DNA of 34,900 bases from Rhodospirillales bacterium (lineage in GTDB: Bacteria > Pseudomonadota > Alphaproteobacteria > Rhodospirillales > JASLLV01): contig JASLLV010000007.1 in NCBI GenBank assembly GCA_030746935.1, positions 1 to 34,900 of the forward strand, written 5' to 3'. Below are positions 18,820 to 30,500 of this stretch, piece after piece (within the stretch, counting starts at the first letter, position 1; the number at the start of each line of letters is the position of its first letter). A program made the position numbers and the translations under genes. Under the pieces are notes generated by a model. That model had not been told where the DNA came from, ran no database searches, and saw only the letters and a list, made by a program, of their open reading frames with translations.

Positions 18820-19884
18820 ATGATCGCTGCGCCACGGGTGGAATCCAGCCGTTTCGCGAAGCGGTTCGGAATTGTGCTCGGCGGACTTCTCGTCGTCGCG
18901 ATCCTGGCCGTCGAACCCGTTGCGCGCGCACGCGCCGCCGATTCCGCGGTGGTGGTGATGTACCATCGCTTCGGCGAATCGCAGCATCCATCCACCAACG
19001 TCACGCTCGAGCAGTTCGAATCTCACCTCGGCGAATTACGCGACGGCGAGTACGCGGTGCGTTCGATCACCGAGATCGTGACCGCCTTGCGCGAGGGCCG
19101 CGCGCTTCCCGAGCGCACCTTAGGACTCACAGTCGACGACGCTTTTCTATCCGTCTATCAGGTGGCATGGCCGCGCCTGCGCGAGGCAGGTTATCCGTTC
19201 ACCCTTTTCGTCGCCACGGACGCGGTGGACCGGGGACTTGGCGGATACATGAACTGGGACCAGATCCGCGAGTTGGTCAGCGCCGGTGTCACGGTGGGCA
19301 GCCAGACGGCGTCGCATTTGCACATGGCCAACGCCGATCGCGAGCGCAACCGGCGCGATATCGAACGATCGAACCGGCGTTTCGTCGAAGAGCTGGGACA
19401 GGCGCCGGCGCTGTTCGCTTACCCGTATGGGGAAGCCAGCCTGGCGGTCGTGGATTTGATCCGCGATGCGGGCTTCGTCGCCGCCTTTGGACAGCATTCC
19501 GGGGTCCTGGGAAGCAGCGAAAACGAGTACTTCCTTCCTCGGTTCGCCATGAACGAAACCTACGGCGGTATCGAACGGTTCCAGCTTGCGGTCAATGCCC
19601 TGGCGCTCCCGGTCACCGAGATCACGCCCGAAGATCCGCTGATCGGGGACCCGAACCCGCCGTCCATCGGATTTACGGTCCTCGCGCCATTGAGCGGTCT
19701 GGACCGACTCGCGTGCTACGCGTCGCACGAGGGACGGGCCAGCCTCGAAAGGCTGGGATCGTCCCGTTTCGAAGTTCGTCTGCGAACGCCGTTACCGGCC
19801 GGCAGGACCCGTCTAAACTGCACCATGCCAACGGATTCAGGACGGTGGCGCTGGTTCGGCCGCCAGTTCTACGTGGCGCCCTGA
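18820..19884 (+). CDS. Polysaccharide deacetylase (NodB-like) family protein with C-terminal extension
   Basis: N-terminal TM/signal; VVVMYHRFG, LTVDDAFLSVY, GSQTASHLHM, FAYPYGE motifs. Confidence 0.85.
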   Translation: MIAAPRVESSRFAKRFGIVLGGLLVVAILAVEPVARARAADSAVVVMYHRFGESQHPSTNVTLEQFESHLGELRDGEYAVRSITEIVTALREGRALPERTLGLTVDDAFLSVYQVAWPRLREAGYPFTLFVATDAVDRGLGGYMNWDQIRELVSAGVTVGSQTASHLHMANADRERNRRDIERSNRRFVEELGQAPALFAYPYGEASLAVVDLIRDAGFVAAFGQHSGVLGSSENEYFLPRFAMNETYGGIERFQLAVNALALPVTEITPEDPLIGDPNPPSIGFTVLAPLSGLDRLACYASHEGRASLERLGSSRFEVRLRTPLPAGRTRLNCTMPTDSGRWRWFGRQFYVAP

Positions 19885-19931
19885 CGGCGACCGTTCCGAA
19901 GTAGGCGGATCGTTCGTGGCGCGGTGACGCG

Positions 19932-20912
19932 TCAAATGGGCGATTCGACGGCGTTTTCGTGCAGGCGCGCGTCGTCGAGTCGGCTGAGATCGTTGGCGCG
20001 GATAATCGTCCGGATCGAGTGAATGTAAGCCTCTCCGCGCTCGGAGTAGCGCATCATCGTCGCGGCGAGCGCTAGTCCGTCCAAGGGCCGCCCGTCTGCC
20101 CGCGCGGCCGCCCGGCCGCTGCGAAATCGGCCGTAGGCGCTATGGGTGTTGAGGTTGTGCGCGTACGCCCGGGCCGAATGGAGCAGGTTGTCGAACGCCT
20201 TGATCTTATGGAACTTTCCGGCGTCCCGCCGACCCGGGATCAGGTGACCGGTGGCGCCAAACACCCATTGTCCGAAGAGCGCGTTTCCTTCGCGCACGAA
20301 CCGCGACGTTCCCCAGCCGCTTTCCTCGGCCGACTGCGCCAGCGCCAGCGACGGCGGAATGATATCCACCCGCTCGAGCAGAGCTTCGAAATCGTCGCGT
20401 TCGACCCCGTAACGATTCGCAAGCGCCACGAGCCACAAGCGCTCAAGCGCGTCGAGCCGATTCCCCGTGGCGACACGGTGGCGCAATGTCCAAATCCGAT
20501 GCCGGTCCGAAATAATCTGCTCGTTGACCCGAAGGATCAACGGCAATACCGACTTGAAGAAAACAGATTTGCGGACCTCGACGGGGGCGATCTCGTCCAT
20601 GTCGGGCGGGATGCTGCCGAGGAACACGCGCGGCACGCGGGAATCGCCGGAAACCACGGAATCCAAGTCGTAGCCAATTTGCGAGAACGAATCATTGAGC
20701 TTGGTCGCCGTGGGGAAGACGAAATGACCCCTCTCGGCCGAGCGCAACTTCGGTCTTATGAGCGGCGGCGGCATGGGAATCGTCGCCCGCAGCGCCAGCA
20801 CTGCCCTCGGCGAGACGGTAGCGGACGCGGGCGGTTGAACGGCTGCGGCGGCGGCGACAAAGGCCACCAGCGCACCGACGACGACGAGCGCGCCTTTTTC
20901 GTACGTCGTCAT
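19932..20912 (-). CDS. Bax-like glucosaminidase-domain protein
   Basis: Signal/TM N-terminus; SLALAQSAEESGWGTSRFVREGNALFGQWVF and RAYAHNLNTHSAYGRFR typical of the glucosaminidase (Bax) family. Confidence 0.85.
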   Translation of the reverse strand: MTTYEKGALVVVGALVAFVAAAAAVQPPASATVSPRAVLALRATIPMPPPLIRPKLRSAERGHFVFPTATKLNDSFSQIGYDLDSVVSGDSRVPRVFLGSIPPDMDEIAPVEVRKSVFFKSVLPLILRVNEQIISDRHRIWTLRHRVATGNRLDALERLWLVALANRYGVERDDFEALLERVDIIPPSLALAQSAEESGWGTSRFVREGNALFGQWVFGATGHLIPGRRDAGKFHKIKAFDNLLHSARAYAHNLNTHSAYGRFRSGRAAARADGRPLDGLALAATMMRYSERGEAYIHSIRTIIRANDLSRLDDARLHENAVESPI

Positions 20913-21144
20913 CTTACGGGCATCGCCCCGATCGGCCCGATGCGCCCGGGCCTTCGACTGTGGAGACGCATGCAAAAGCCCCCCTTCTCACCGTCGATCG
21001 AAGAGCCGGAACGCCCTCCGATGATGCCATCGCATGCGGAGACTTGGCCGGCTTGAAACGATGCAAATCTATAGGGGAGCGGTTACCGAAATGCCAGCCG
21101 TTTTTGTATGCCGCCTGAGACCGATCCGCCGCTCGGGCAGCACT

Positions 21145-22143
21145 TCAGCTACGCACGAACCCGACGATTTCGAAAACGTCGTCGAGAACCGGCTCGGCCA
21201 GGGCACGCGCGCGGCCGACGCCGTCGCTGAGCACCGTGTCTACGTGATCAGGCTCCGCGATCAAGCGGCGCATTTCGTCTTGGATCGGACCGAGGACGGA
21301 TACGGCGAGGTCCGCAAGATTCTGTTTGAACGTGGAGAACTGTGCACCCCCGTAGCGCTTGCAGACATCGTCCAAGTCGGTGTCGGAAAGGGCCGCGTAG
21401 ATCCCCATAAGATTGCCCGCCTCGGGCCGCCCAGCGACCGCGTCCGGCGCCTCGGGCATGGGATGGGGATCGGTTCGCGCCCTCCGAATCTTGAGCGCAA
21501 TGGCATCGGCGTCATCCGTCATGTTGATGCGCGAGTATTCGGAAGCATCCGACTTGCTCATTTTTTGCGAGCCGTCGCGGAGCGACATTACGCGGGTCGC
21601 CTCGCCCATGATGAGCGGCTCGATCAGGGGAAAGAAGTCGACGCCGAAGTCTGAGTTGAATTTCTGTGCGATGTCGCGAGACAACTCCAGATGCTGCTTC
21701 TGGTCCTCGCCCACCGGAACGTGGGTCGCCTTGTAGAGCAGGATGTCGGCGGCCATCAGGCTGGGATAGATGTAAAGGCCCGCGGACGCGTTCTCGCGGT
21801 GTTTTCCCGCCTTCTCCTTGAACTGGGTCATGCGATTGAGCCAGCCGAGCCGGGTGACGCAATTGAATATCCAGGCGAGCTGGGCGTGGCCGGACACCTG
21901 GCTCTGGTTGAAGATGATGGTGCGCTTGGGATCGAGGCCGGCGGCCAACAGCCCCGCCGTCACCTCGCGGGTATTGCGGCGAAGCTCATCGGGCGCCTGC
22001 CACACCGTGATCGCGTGCAGATCGACGACGCAGAACAGGCACTCATACTCATCTTGCAGCCGCACCCAGTTTCGGATTGCGCCAAGATAGTTCCCGAGAT
22101 GAAGATTTCCGGTGGGCTGAACGCCCGAGAAGATTCGGCTCAT
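21145..22143 (-). CDS. trpS: Tryptophanyl-tRNA synthetase
   Basis: [27 protein letters not shown]...[20 protein letters not shown] (KMSKS). Confidence 0.98.
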   Translation of the reverse strand: MSRIFSGVQPTGNLHLGNYLGAIRNWVRLQDEYECLFCVVDLHAITVWQAPDELRRNTREVTAGLLAAGLDPKRTIIFNQSQVSGHAQLAWIFNCVTRLGWLNRMTQFKEKAGKHRENASAGLYIYPSLMAADILLYKATHVPVGEDQKQHLELSRDIAQKFNSDFGVDFFPLIEPLIMGEATRVMSLRDGSQKMSKSDASEYSRINMTDDADAIALKIRRARTDPHPMPEAPDAVAGRPEAGNLMGIYAALSDTDLDDVCKRYGGAQFSTFKQNLADLAVSVLGPIQDEMRRLIAEPDHVDTVLSDGVGRARALAEPVLDDVFEIVGFVRS

Positions 22144-22275
22144 GATCGGACCCATCGCCTCCACCGGTATCCTGGGTTCGCGCAAGGCGGGCGCTTTATC
22201 ACCCTTCGCGACGGCGAGCGTCAAGACGGACGACGCTGCTCAGGTCCCGCGGGGACGGGGCGTTCCCTCCACCAA

Positions 22276-23820
22276 TCACCGGCCGCGCCCCAGACCCCGA
22301 AGTTCGGCCCAATTGGCCGCGCCAGTCAACAGCGCAAGGCCGGTAAACGCGCCGAGCCCGCCCGCGACCAGAGCCGCCAGCGAAAGGGCCTCGCTCAGGC
22401 CGTCCGCAGAAAGCGCGTCCGCGAGTAACCGCTCGCCGGCCACGAGCAGCGCCGTCATGGCGGCGGTCGCGACCGCGATGCGGGGGATTCGGCCCCGCAA
22501 CCGCGAATCGGCGACGAAATGCCCGCGCCGTTTCAGGATCACGGCCAAAAGACCTGCGTTGAGCCACGCCGAGATCGCCGTCGCCGCGGCGATGCCCACA
22601 TGCTTGAACGGCCCCATGAGGGCGAGGTTGAGCACCAGGTTGACGGCCATGGCGAGCACCGCCACCTTGACCGGCGCCGCCGTGTCCTGGCGGGCGAAGA
22701 AGCCGGGCGCGAGAACCTTGACTATGACGAAGGCCGGGATTCCCGCGGCATAGACCGCAAGGGCGCCGGCGGTGGCGCGCGTGTCGTCGGGCGTGAACTC
22801 GCCGTGTTCGAACAGGACGCCGATGACCGGACCGGGGATGACCATCAGCGCTGCCGCGGCCGGTAGCGTGAGGAGACAGCCGAACTCGAGCGCCCGGTTC
22901 TGGCTGTCGGCGGCGGCCGCCGATTCTCCCGCCTGGAGCTGGCGCGTGAGCAGCGGTAACAACGCTGTCCCGACGGCGACCCCGATCACGCCCAAGGGAA
23001 GCTGGGTCACGCGGTCGGCGAAGAAAAGGTACGCGATGGACCCGCTCGGAAGCAGCGAAGCGATCAGGGTATCGACGAGCAGGTTGATCTGATACACGCC
23101 CGCGCCGAGCGCCAGCGGGAGCATGCGGCGCAAGAGTTTGCGCACGTCGGCGCTAAGCTGCGGCACGGTGAGCCGTAGCCGTACCCCAGCCCGGTCGCAT
23201 CGCCACAGCAGCCAAATAAACTGGATCGCGCCGGCACCGGCCACCCCCCAGGCCAGCGCATGCGCCGGTGTCTCGGTAAAAGGCGCGAGCCCGACAACCG
23301 CGCCGATCAGGCAGAGATTCAGCAGAATCGGGGCCGCCGCCGCCGCCGCGAACCGGCCGAGCGAATTGAGAATGCCGCCCATCAACGAGACCAGCGAGAT
23401 AAAAATCAGGTAGGGGAACGTGATCCGCGTCAAGAGCACGGCCAACTCGTGCTTTCCAGGCACCGCCGCGAAGCCCGGCGCGAATCCATGAATCACGATC
23501 GGCATTGCAATCTCGACGACCGTCACCACGCCAAGAAGGCACCACAACAGAACGCCAAGCGCGTTTTCCGAGAACGCGCGGGCGGCGGCGGCGCCGTCGC
23601 GTTCCAGGCGTGCCGCGAACAGCGGCACGAAGGCGGCATTGAAGGCACCCTCGGCAAACAGCCGGCGAAACAGGTTGGGCAATTTGAACGCGACGATCCA
23701 GGCATCCGCCCACAGGCCCGCACCAAGGAACGCGGCAACCAGCACGTCGCGAACGAAGCCGAGGATCCGGCTAACCATCGTGAACGCGCTGATGGTGGCG
23801 ATGGAGCGGATCAGAACCAT
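22276..23820 (-). CDS. murJ: Lipid II flippase MurJ/MviN
   Basis: MVLIRSIATISAFTMVSRILGFVRDVLVAAFLGAG...FRRLFAEGAFNAAFVPLF; multi-TM; upstream of trpS. Confidence 0.96.
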   Translation of the reverse strand: MVLIRSIATISAFTMVSRILGFVRDVLVAAFLGAGLWADAWIVAFKLPNLFRRLFAEGAFNAAFVPLFAARLERDGAAAARAFSENALGVLLWCLLGVVTVVEIAMPIVIHGFAPGFAAVPGKHELAVLLTRITFPYLIFISLVSLMGGILNSLGRFAAAAAAPILLNLCLIGAVVGLAPFTETPAHALAWGVAGAGAIQFIWLLWRCDRAGVRLRLTVPQLSADVRKLLRRMLPLALGAGVYQINLLVDTLIASLLPSGSIAYLFFADRVTQLPLGVIGVAVGTALLPLLTRQLQAGESAAAADSQNRALEFGCLLTLPAAAALMVIPGPVIGVLFEHGEFTPDDTRATAGALAVYAAGIPAFVIVKVLAPGFFARQDTAAPVKVAVLAMAVNLVLNLALMGPFKHVGIAAATAISAWLNAGLLAVILKRRGHFVADSRLRGRIPRIAVATAAMTALLVAGERLLADALSADGLSEALSLAALVAGGLGAFTGLALLTGAANWAELRGLGRGR

Positions 23821-23886
23821 GGAACCCGACGCGCCCACGCCGCGGCGGCCCGCGGTCGGGACGACCGTGGATCCGAAAATTCCGGG

Positions 23887-26667
23887 CTATTCGGCGGCAA
23901 CGCGCTCGGCGCCGGGCTCGGTCGGACCGGGACTGGCGATCGCCTGCAACAGGGTTTCGCGGATGAGGTCCAGGCGGTCCGCACGTTCCACCTTCAGGCC
24001 AAACATGTCCTTGACGTAGAACACGTCGACCACGCGCTCTCCCCACGTGGAGACATGGGCGCTGGAGATCTGCAGGCCCAGATGCGTGATCGCGGACGTG
24101 ACATCGAACAAAAAGCCGATCCGGTCGCGACCGTTGACCTCGATGACCGTCGAATCGGCGCTTGCGACGTTATCCACCAGGACCCGCGGCGGCACCTTGA
24201 ACACGCCGGTGCGGCCGGGCCGGGTCCGGCGGCGCGCGATGTCGAGCTCGCGGGCGGGATCGATGCGGCCCGAAAGCGTGTCCTCGATCCGCGCCCAGAT
24301 CTTTTTCAGGCGTTCGCGACCGGCGATCGCGCCGCCCTCGAACCCCTGGATCCAGAAAGTATCGAGCACCATTCCGTCGGCCAGGGTCGCGATCTTGGCG
24401 TCGACGATGGAAGCGCCGGCCAGCGCCATCGCCCCGGCGATCTCGGCAAACAGTCCGACGTGATCGGCGGTATAGATGACGACCTCGGTGACGGCACGCG
24501 CGGGTTCCACCCGGGTCTCGACGTGGAGCGGCAGCTTGCGCCGGTTGGCCTCGCGAACGACCTTGGCATGGTGTTCGTGCGAGTCCGCATCGAACGTCAG
24601 CCAATAGTTGGGATATCCGCGGGCGATGAACGCCTCCACTTCTCTCGGCGGCCACCCCTCGAGCCGCTGACGCAGCGCCTCCTTGGCCCTTTCGACGCGC
24701 GCTCCACGGCGCTCGGCAGGCGCACCGCCGGTCATCTCCTCCATCGCCCGGAAGTACACCTCGCGCAAGAGCGTCGCCTTCCAGGCGTTCCACACCCCCG
24801 GTCCGACGGCGCGAATGTCGGCCACCGTAAGGATCAGCAGCAGGCGCAGGCGCTCGGGCGATTGCACGGCAGCGACGAAATCGGCCACCGTCTTGTCGTC
24901 CTCGATGTCGCGCTTGAACGCGGTCAGGCTCATGAGCAGATGATTGCGTACCAACCACGAGGCGGTTTCGCACTCCCAATCGGTCAGCCCCATGCGACGT
25001 GCGGTTTTGAGGGCGATCCCAGCACCGATGGCGGAGTGATCACCGCCCCGGCCCTTCGCCACGTCGTGCAGGAGGAGGGCGAGATAGAGGGTTCGCCTCG
25101 ACTGCAACTCGGGGATTGCGGCGCTCGCGACCGGGTGGTCGTCTTTGAGCTCGCCCGTCTCGATCCGATGCACGATCCCGATCGCGCGGATGGTGTGCTC
25201 GTCGACCGTATAGACGTGGTACATGTCGTACTGCATCTGCGCCACCACGCGGCCGAAATCCGGCACGAACCGGCCGAAGACGCCGGCCTCGTTCAACCGC
25301 TTGAGCGCAGTCTCGGGGTCCTTGTCCGACGTCAACATCTCCATGAACAGCCGGTTCGCGTCGGCATCGGCGCGCAGCGCGTTGTCGATGAGGTGCAGAT
25401 TCAAGCTGACGAGGCGGAGCGCCTGCGGGTGGATATCGAGCGAATGGTGCTGCGCTTCGTGGAACAACCGGATGAGTTTGACCGGATCCTTGGCGAAGGC
25501 GTCGGCGGACGTCACATTCAGCCGGTCGGCGTCGACCACGAAGCCCTCGATGCTGGGCCGGGCTCGGAAGAATGCGGGAACGCGCAAGCGTCGCGTCCGC
25601 TTCTTGTGCTGTTCCTCGAGCACCGCACAGACGATCCTCGTCAGATCGCCGACGTCCTTCGCGGTCAGAAAGTAGTGCTTCATGAACCGCTCCACGCCGC
25701 GCGCGCCAGCGTGGTCCGTGTAGCCCATTCGCTCGCCGATGCCCGTCTGGACGTCGAACGTCAGGCGTTCTTCGGCCCGCCCGGCGAGGTAGTGAAGGTG
25801 GCAGCGCACCGTCCACAGGAAGTTTTCGGCCTTGGCGAAACGCCGGACGTCGTCGGGTGTGAGAACCCCGTGGGCGACAAGATCGGCGGCTGAGCCCACC
25901 TGGTACAGGTATCTCCCGATCCAAAAAAGCGTGTGGAGGTCGCGCAAGCCCCCCTTACCCTCCTTAACGTTCGGCTCCAGCACATAGCGCGTATCGCCGG
26001 TGCGCGCGTGGCGCTGGTCTCGTTCCACGAGCTTCGCCTCGACGAAGTCGGCGCCGGATCCTTGGACGATTTCGTTCGAGAAACGCTTGCTAAACCGATC
26101 GAACAGTTCGGCGTCCCCGCACAGTCGCCTCGATTCGAGGAGAGAGGTGCGCACGGACACGTCGTCTCGCGCCCACTTGATGGCGTCGTCGACCGAGCGG
26201 GTGGCGTGTCCTACTTTCAGACCCAGGTCCCAAAGGGTGTAAAGCATGTACTCGATCACCTGCTCGCCGCGCGGCGTCTGCCGGTAGGGAAGCAGAAACA
26301 TCAGATCGACATCCGAAAACGGCGCGAGTTCGCCGCGCCCGAAACCGCCCACGGCGGCGAGTGAGAGCTGTTCGCCCTTGGTCGGATTGGACAGCGGATA
26401 AACGTGCTCAAGCACGAAATCGAACAACGCCACGACCAAGCCATCGAGCGCCTGGGCGTTCGCGCGGACGATCGCCGAGCCCGGCATTGCGGCATTTTCG
26501 AAGCGATCGCGGATTTCGGCCCGAGACTGGTCGAGTGCGGTTCTGAGAATCGCCAACGTCTCGCTACGCGAGCGCGCCGCATCGCGCGCGGAGGCGGCGC
26601 GCTCGCGCAATGCCGCCGCAATCGCCCCGCGATCGACGATGCCCTCGATATCGGAACCGTGGTTCAT
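23887..26667 (-). CDS. glnD: Bifunctional [protein-PII] uridylyltransferase/UMP-removing enzyme
   Basis: 926 aa; VGGFGRGELAPFSDVDLMFL nucleotidyltransferase, HD domain LLLHDVAKGRGGDHS, two ACT domains. Confidence 0.97.
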   Translation of the reverse strand: MNHGSDIEGIVDRGAIAAALRERAASARDAARSRSETLAILRTALDQSRAEIRDRFENAAMPGSAIVRANAQALDGLVVALFDFVLEHVYPLSNPTKGEQLSLAAVGGFGRGELAPFSDVDLMFLLPYRQTPRGEQVIEYMLYTLWDLGLKVGHATRSVDDAIKWARDDVSVRTSLLESRRLCGDAELFDRFSKRFSNEIVQGSGADFVEAKLVERDQRHARTGDTRYVLEPNVKEGKGGLRDLHTLFWIGRYLYQVGSAADLVAHGVLTPDDVRRFAKAENFLWTVRCHLHYLAGRAEERLTFDVQTGIGERMGYTDHAGARGVERFMKHYFLTAKDVGDLTRIVCAVLEEQHKKRTRRLRVPAFFRARPSIEGFVVDADRLNVTSADAFAKDPVKLIRLFHEAQHHSLDIHPQALRLVSLNLHLIDNALRADADANRLFMEMLTSDKDPETALKRLNEAGVFGRFVPDFGRVVAQMQYDMYHVYTVDEHTIRAIGIVHRIETGELKDDHPVASAAIPELQSRRTLYLALLLHDVAKGRGGDHSAIGAGIALKTARRMGLTDWECETASWLVRNHLLMSLTAFKRDIEDDKTVADFVAAVQSPERLRLLLILTVADIRAVGPGVWNAWKATLLREVYFRAMEEMTGGAPAERRGARVERAKEALRQRLEGWPPREVEAFIARGYPNYWLTFDADSHEHHAKVVREANRRKLPLHVETRVEPARAVTEVVIYTADHVGLFAEIAGAMALAGASIVDAKIATLADGMVLDTFWIQGFEGGAIAGRERLKKIWARIEDTLSGRIDPARELDIARRRTRPGRTGVFKVPPRVLVDNVASADSTVIEVNGRDRIGFLFDVTSAITHLGLQISSAHVSTWGERVVDVFYVKDMFGLKVERADRLDLIRETLLQAIASPGPTEPGAERVAAE

Positions 26668-26732
26668 CTCAGGCGCCCGAGCTTTCCAATTCCACTATAG
26701 GGGCCGCGCGTACGCCCGCAAAGCGCCGCACC

Positions 26733-29468
26733 TCAACACTCCTCGCCTGCGAGCGCCGCTTTCAAACGGTAGATCAGCTCGAGCGCCTGGCGCGGCGTGA
26801 GTGCGTCGGCGTTCAAGCTCTCCAGCATCTCCTCGACGAGCGACGGTTGCGCCTCGCGCTCTTCTACGCCAGCGGCGGCGAACAGCGGCAAATCGTCGGC
26901 GAGCCGCGTCAGCGCCGACGATTGCTCGCCCGCCTCGAGGGTGGCGAGCACACTTTCGGCCCGCGCCGTCACCGCCGAAGGCAATCCGGCGAGCCGGGCC
27001 ACGTGGATTCCGTACGAGCGGTCGGCGGCGCCGGGCGCGACCTCGTGGAGGAAGATCACCTCGCCCTGCCATTCCTTGACCCGCATGGTGTGGCATGCCA
27101 ATGCCGCCAAGCGTGAACTCAACGACGTAAGCTCGTGGTAATGGGTGGCGAAGAGGACCCGGGAACGGTTGACCTCGTGCAGATGCTCCACTACCGCCCA
27201 GGCGATGGAAAGACCGTCGAAGGTCGCCGTGCCGCGGCCGATCTCGTCCAGGATCACCAGCGATCGCGGCCCCGCCTGGTTCAGGATGGCGGCGGTCTCG
27301 ACCATCTCCACCATGAAGGTGGAGCGACCCCGGGCGAGGTCGTCGGCGGCGCCGACCCGCGAAAACAGGCGGTCGACGACGCCGATCCGCGCCGCGCCGG
27401 CGGGGATGAACGATCCCATCTGCGCCATCACCGCGAGCAGCGCGTTCTGGCGCAAAAACGTGCTCTTGCCGGCCATGTTGGGCCCGGTGAGCAGCCACAA
27501 CCGGCTTCCGGCATCCGGTCCGTCCTCGGCTCCACCGTCGGTGAGCCCGCAATCGTTGGCGACGAAGGCGCCGCGTCCGTCGGCAGCCAGCGCCGCTTCC
27601 ACCACGGGATGGCGGCCGGCCGTGACCTCGAAACCGAACCCGTCGTCGAGGATCGGCCGGCTGTAGTCCCTATCGGCGGCGAGCTCGGCCAGGGCCGCCG
27701 CCACGTCGAGCGCGGCCATGGCCGACGCCGTCCTCGCCACCGACTCGGCGCCCGTCATCACCGCGCGCGCCAACGTCTCGAACAGTTCGATCTCGAGGAC
27801 CACGGACTGTTCGCCGGCACGGGCGATACGCGATTCGAGTTCGGCGAGCTCGACCGTGGAATAGCGCACGGCGCTCGCCAGCGTCTGGCGGTGTCGGAAG
27901 TCGGATTCCGCACCGCCCGGCATCCGCTCCGCCTGCCGGGCGGGGACTTCGACGAAATAGCCAAGCACGTTGTTGTGGCGAATCTTGAGAGTCGAGATCC
28001 CGATTTCGTCCGCATATCGGCGCTCGAGGCCGGCGACCAGACGCCGTCCCTCGTCGCGAAGCGTGCGCAGCTCGTCCAACGGCGGCGCGAACCCTCTGGC
28101 GATGAAACCACCGTCCTTGGTGCTTGGCGGCAACTCGGGCGCCAGCGCCAGGCGCAGCTTCTCGATCAGCTCTGCGTGACCGCCGAGCGCCGCGAGCGCC
28201 TGGGCGACGCCCGCGGGCGGCGGTGTCAGACCGTCGCGCCCGAGCACGCGGCCGATCTCGGCGGCGATCCCAAGCCCGTCGCGGATGGCGGCAAGCTCGC
28301 GGGGGCCGCCCCGACCGACGCTCAGGCGAGACAGCGCGCGTTCCACGTCTGCCGCGCCGCGGAGCAATCCCCGAAGCGGGTCGCGCGCGGCGACGTCGTC
28401 GACGAAAAACTGCACCATGTCGAGCCGGCGCTCGATCGCACCCAGATCCCTCAGCGGCGCCGCGATGTGCGAGGCGAGAAGACGCCCGCCGGCGCCCGAA
28501 AGCGTGCGGTCAACGACGTCGAGTAGGCTTCCGCGCCGCTCGCCCGCGAAGGTTTCGGTAAGCTCGAGGTTGCGTCGGGTCGCGGCATCGATCTCCATGA
28601 CCGAGTCGGGGCCCAACCGCTTGGGCGCGGCAATGCGTGGCAGGCGCCCTTTCTGCGTCAGATCCACGTAGTCGATGAGGGCACCGCCGGCGGCCAACTC
28701 GGCCCGCGAAAAAGCACCGAAACCATCCAAGGTGTCGACCGCGAACAGGGATTCGAGCCGTTTTCGGCCGTTGTCGCTGTCGAACCGGCTCGCCGGCAGC
28801 GGGCTCAAGCGGTCGCCGAACGCGTCGCGGACACCGGCCATCGACGGTCGCGCGAGCAAGGGCTCGGGGACCAACACCTCGCCCGGTGCCAAGCGCGCAA
28901 ACGCCGCGTCCGCGGCCGCGGCCGTCGTCGCCTGCATGAAGAAATCGCCCGTCGAGACGTCGATCCAGGCGAGGCCGAGGTCGCCTTGCGCTTCCGCGAT
29001 GGCCGCGAGGAAATTGTTCCGCCGTGCCTCGAGCAGCGTGTCCTCGGTCAGCGTGCCGGGGGTGATGAAGCGCACGACCTCGCGTCTGACCACGGTTTTC
29101 GAGCCACGCTTTCGGGCTTCGGCCGGATTTTCGGTCTGCTCGCACACCGCGACCTTGAATCCCTTGCGGATCAGGCGCGAGAGGTAGACCTCGTGACTGT
29201 GAACCGGCACGCCGCACATGGGAATATCCCGGCCCAAGTGCTTGCCGCGCTTGGTCAGCGTGATGTCGAGCGCCGCGGCGGCGGCGGCGGCGTCGTCGAA
29301 AAAAAGCTCGTAGAAATCGCCCATGCGGTAGAACAGAAGGCCGTCCGGGTGCTCGCGCTTGACGGCAAGATACTGGGCCATCATCGGCGAGACGGCGGTG
29401 CCGTCCGCCGCCCCGGCCGGCACCTCCGGTTCGCTGGTCGGGTCGGTCGCGAGCCTGGGTCGAGTCAA
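26733..29468 (-). CDS. mutS: DNA mismatch repair protein MutS (start uncertain; TTG at 29468 proposed)
   Basis: [88 protein letters not shown]. Confidence 0.97.
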   Translation of the reverse strand: MTRPRLATDPTSEPEVPAGAADGTAVSPMMAQYLAVKREHPDGLLFYRMGDFYELFFDDAAAAAAALDITLTKRGKHLGRDIPMCGVPVHSHEVYLSRLIRKGFKVAVCEQTENPAEARKRGSKTVVRREVVRFITPGTLTEDTLLEARRNNFLAAIAEAQGDLGLAWIDVSTGDFFMQATTAAAADAAFARLAPGEVLVPEPLLARPSMAGVRDAFGDRLSPLPASRFDSDNGRKRLESLFAVDTLDGFGAFSRAELAAGGALIDYVDLTQKGRLPRIAAPKRLGPDSVMEIDAATRRNLELTETFAGERRGSLLDVVDRTLSGAGGRLLASHIAAPLRDLGAIERRLDMVQFFVDDVAARDPLRGLLRGAADVERALSRLSVGRGGPRELAAIRDGLGIAAEIGRVLGRDGLTPPPAGVAQALAALGGHAELIEKLRLALAPELPPSTKDGGFIARGFAPPLDELRTLRDEGRRLVAGLERRYADEIGISTLKIRHNNVLGYFVEVPARQAERMPGGAESDFRHRQTLASAVRYSTVELAELESRIARAGEQSVVLEIELFETLARAVMTGAESVARTASAMAALDVAAALAELAADRDYSRPILDDGFGFEVTAGRHPVVEAALAADGRGAFVANDCGLTDGGAEDGPDAGSRLWLLTGPNMAGKSTFLRQNALLAVMAQMGSFIPAGAARIGVVDRLFSRVGAADDLARGRSTFMVEMVETAAILNQAGPRSLVILDEIGRGTATFDGLSIAWAVVEHLHEVNRSRVLFATHYHELTSLSSRLAALACHTMRVKEWQGEVIFLHEVAPGAADRSYGIHVARLAGLPSAVTARAESVLATLEAGEQSSALTRLADDLPLFAAAGVEEREAQPSLVEEMLESLNADALTPRQALELIYRLKAALAGEEC

Positions 29469-29539
29469 GGTCCGAATGGCGATCGGGGAATGGGTGTTCG
29501 CGACGACCTTACCACAACCGCGCCCGGGTGCCGGATGGG

Positions 29540-30469
29540 CTATTTCGTGCCGTGGATGGTGATCCGCGAGAGGATGTAGTCGCCGCCCCGGTTGATCACC
29601 GCAAACCCGTCGAAGGGATCGCGAAATCTGCGATCGGCGATCTTGATCCGCGCATCGCCGTCGACGGAAACGGTCATGTCGCCGAATGCGTCCCGGGTCC
29701 ATTCGATCAAGTGGGTGCGGCGGTCCTCGAGCGCCGGCGGCGAGGGGTCGGCGTCGATGACACCGGTGCCGCGCGCAGATGCCGCGAGCAACTCCAGCGC
29801 CCCTGAATCGCCGGGCCGGTAGGCGAGCCGGTAACCGGCCGCGCGATCGCCGCCCTGGAACAGATCGAATTCGATCTGGCCGTGCTTCTCCCACGACGTG
29901 AGCCCGATCCGGATGGCGAAGGCATTGGTGATGGGAACGCCGACGTGAATGGCGGCGAGGGCAGGAGCGTCCGGCCGTACCGCGGTCTGGCCCTTGGATT
30001 TCTGACCCAACGCCTGACCGAGGATCGAGCCGATGATCTCGGTGGCGAGATCCTTACGGTCCTCGCCCTGAGCAGGCCGCGGAGAGGCCGGCGCGGGCGC
30101 CGCAACCACGCTTCTCAACCCGTAGCCGGGCTCGATGTAATAGCGGCCCTGGGTCACGGTCCACGCCGGGTTGGCGGTGAAATCCCCGTCCGCAAAATCG
30201 TCGCCCAGCAGTTCGGCGCGCCAGGGCCAGTCGTAGCGGCGCGCCAGTTCACGAAGATCGCGCAGGAAAACCGGATCGGCGGAGCGTGTCTTCTCGGCTT
30301 CGCCGACCAGGCGCTTGAGCTCGTCCACCACCTCCTGGACGGCGCCCGTCGCGCCCTCGGTCTGGTTCGGGTCGTTCCAGGTGCCGTAGCGCTCTTGGGC
30401 GCCGGCGGGCGCGAAGCCGATCGCAAGGCCGAACATCAAGCCACCCGCCCATTTCGTCGTATTCTTCAT
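29540..30469 (-). CDS. Secreted hypothetical protein with possible C-terminal beta-sandwich (LamG/DUF1080-like) fold
   Basis: Signal peptide [26 protein letters not shown]-terminal [57 protein letters not shown]; fold is inferred by eye. Confidence 0.7.
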   Translation of the reverse strand: MKNTTKWAGGLMFGLAIGFAPAGAQERYGTWNDPNQTEGATGAVQEVVDELKRLVGEAEKTRSADPVFLRDLRELARRYDWPWRAELLGDDFADGDFTANPAWTVTQGRYYIEPGYGLRSVVAAPAPASPRPAQGEDRKDLATEIIGSILGQALGQKSKGQTAVRPDAPALAAIHVGVPITNAFAIRIGLTSWEKHGQIEFDLFQGGDRAAGYRLAYRPGDSGALELLAASARGTGVIDADPSPPALEDRRTHLIEWTRDAFGDMTVSVDGDARIKIADRRFRDPFDGFAVINRGGDYILSRITIHGTK

Positions 30470-30500
30470 TTTCGCGCTCCCATGACGCTTCGATTGCGGC

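Noticed and set aside
23260-25893. 877-aa plus-strand ORF antisense to murJ/glnD
   Set aside because: Mirror frame of well-supported glnD and murJ coding; compositionally a GC-bias shadow with no recognisable domain
27135-28526. 463-aa plus-strand ORF antisense to mutS
   Set aside because: Shadow of mutS codons
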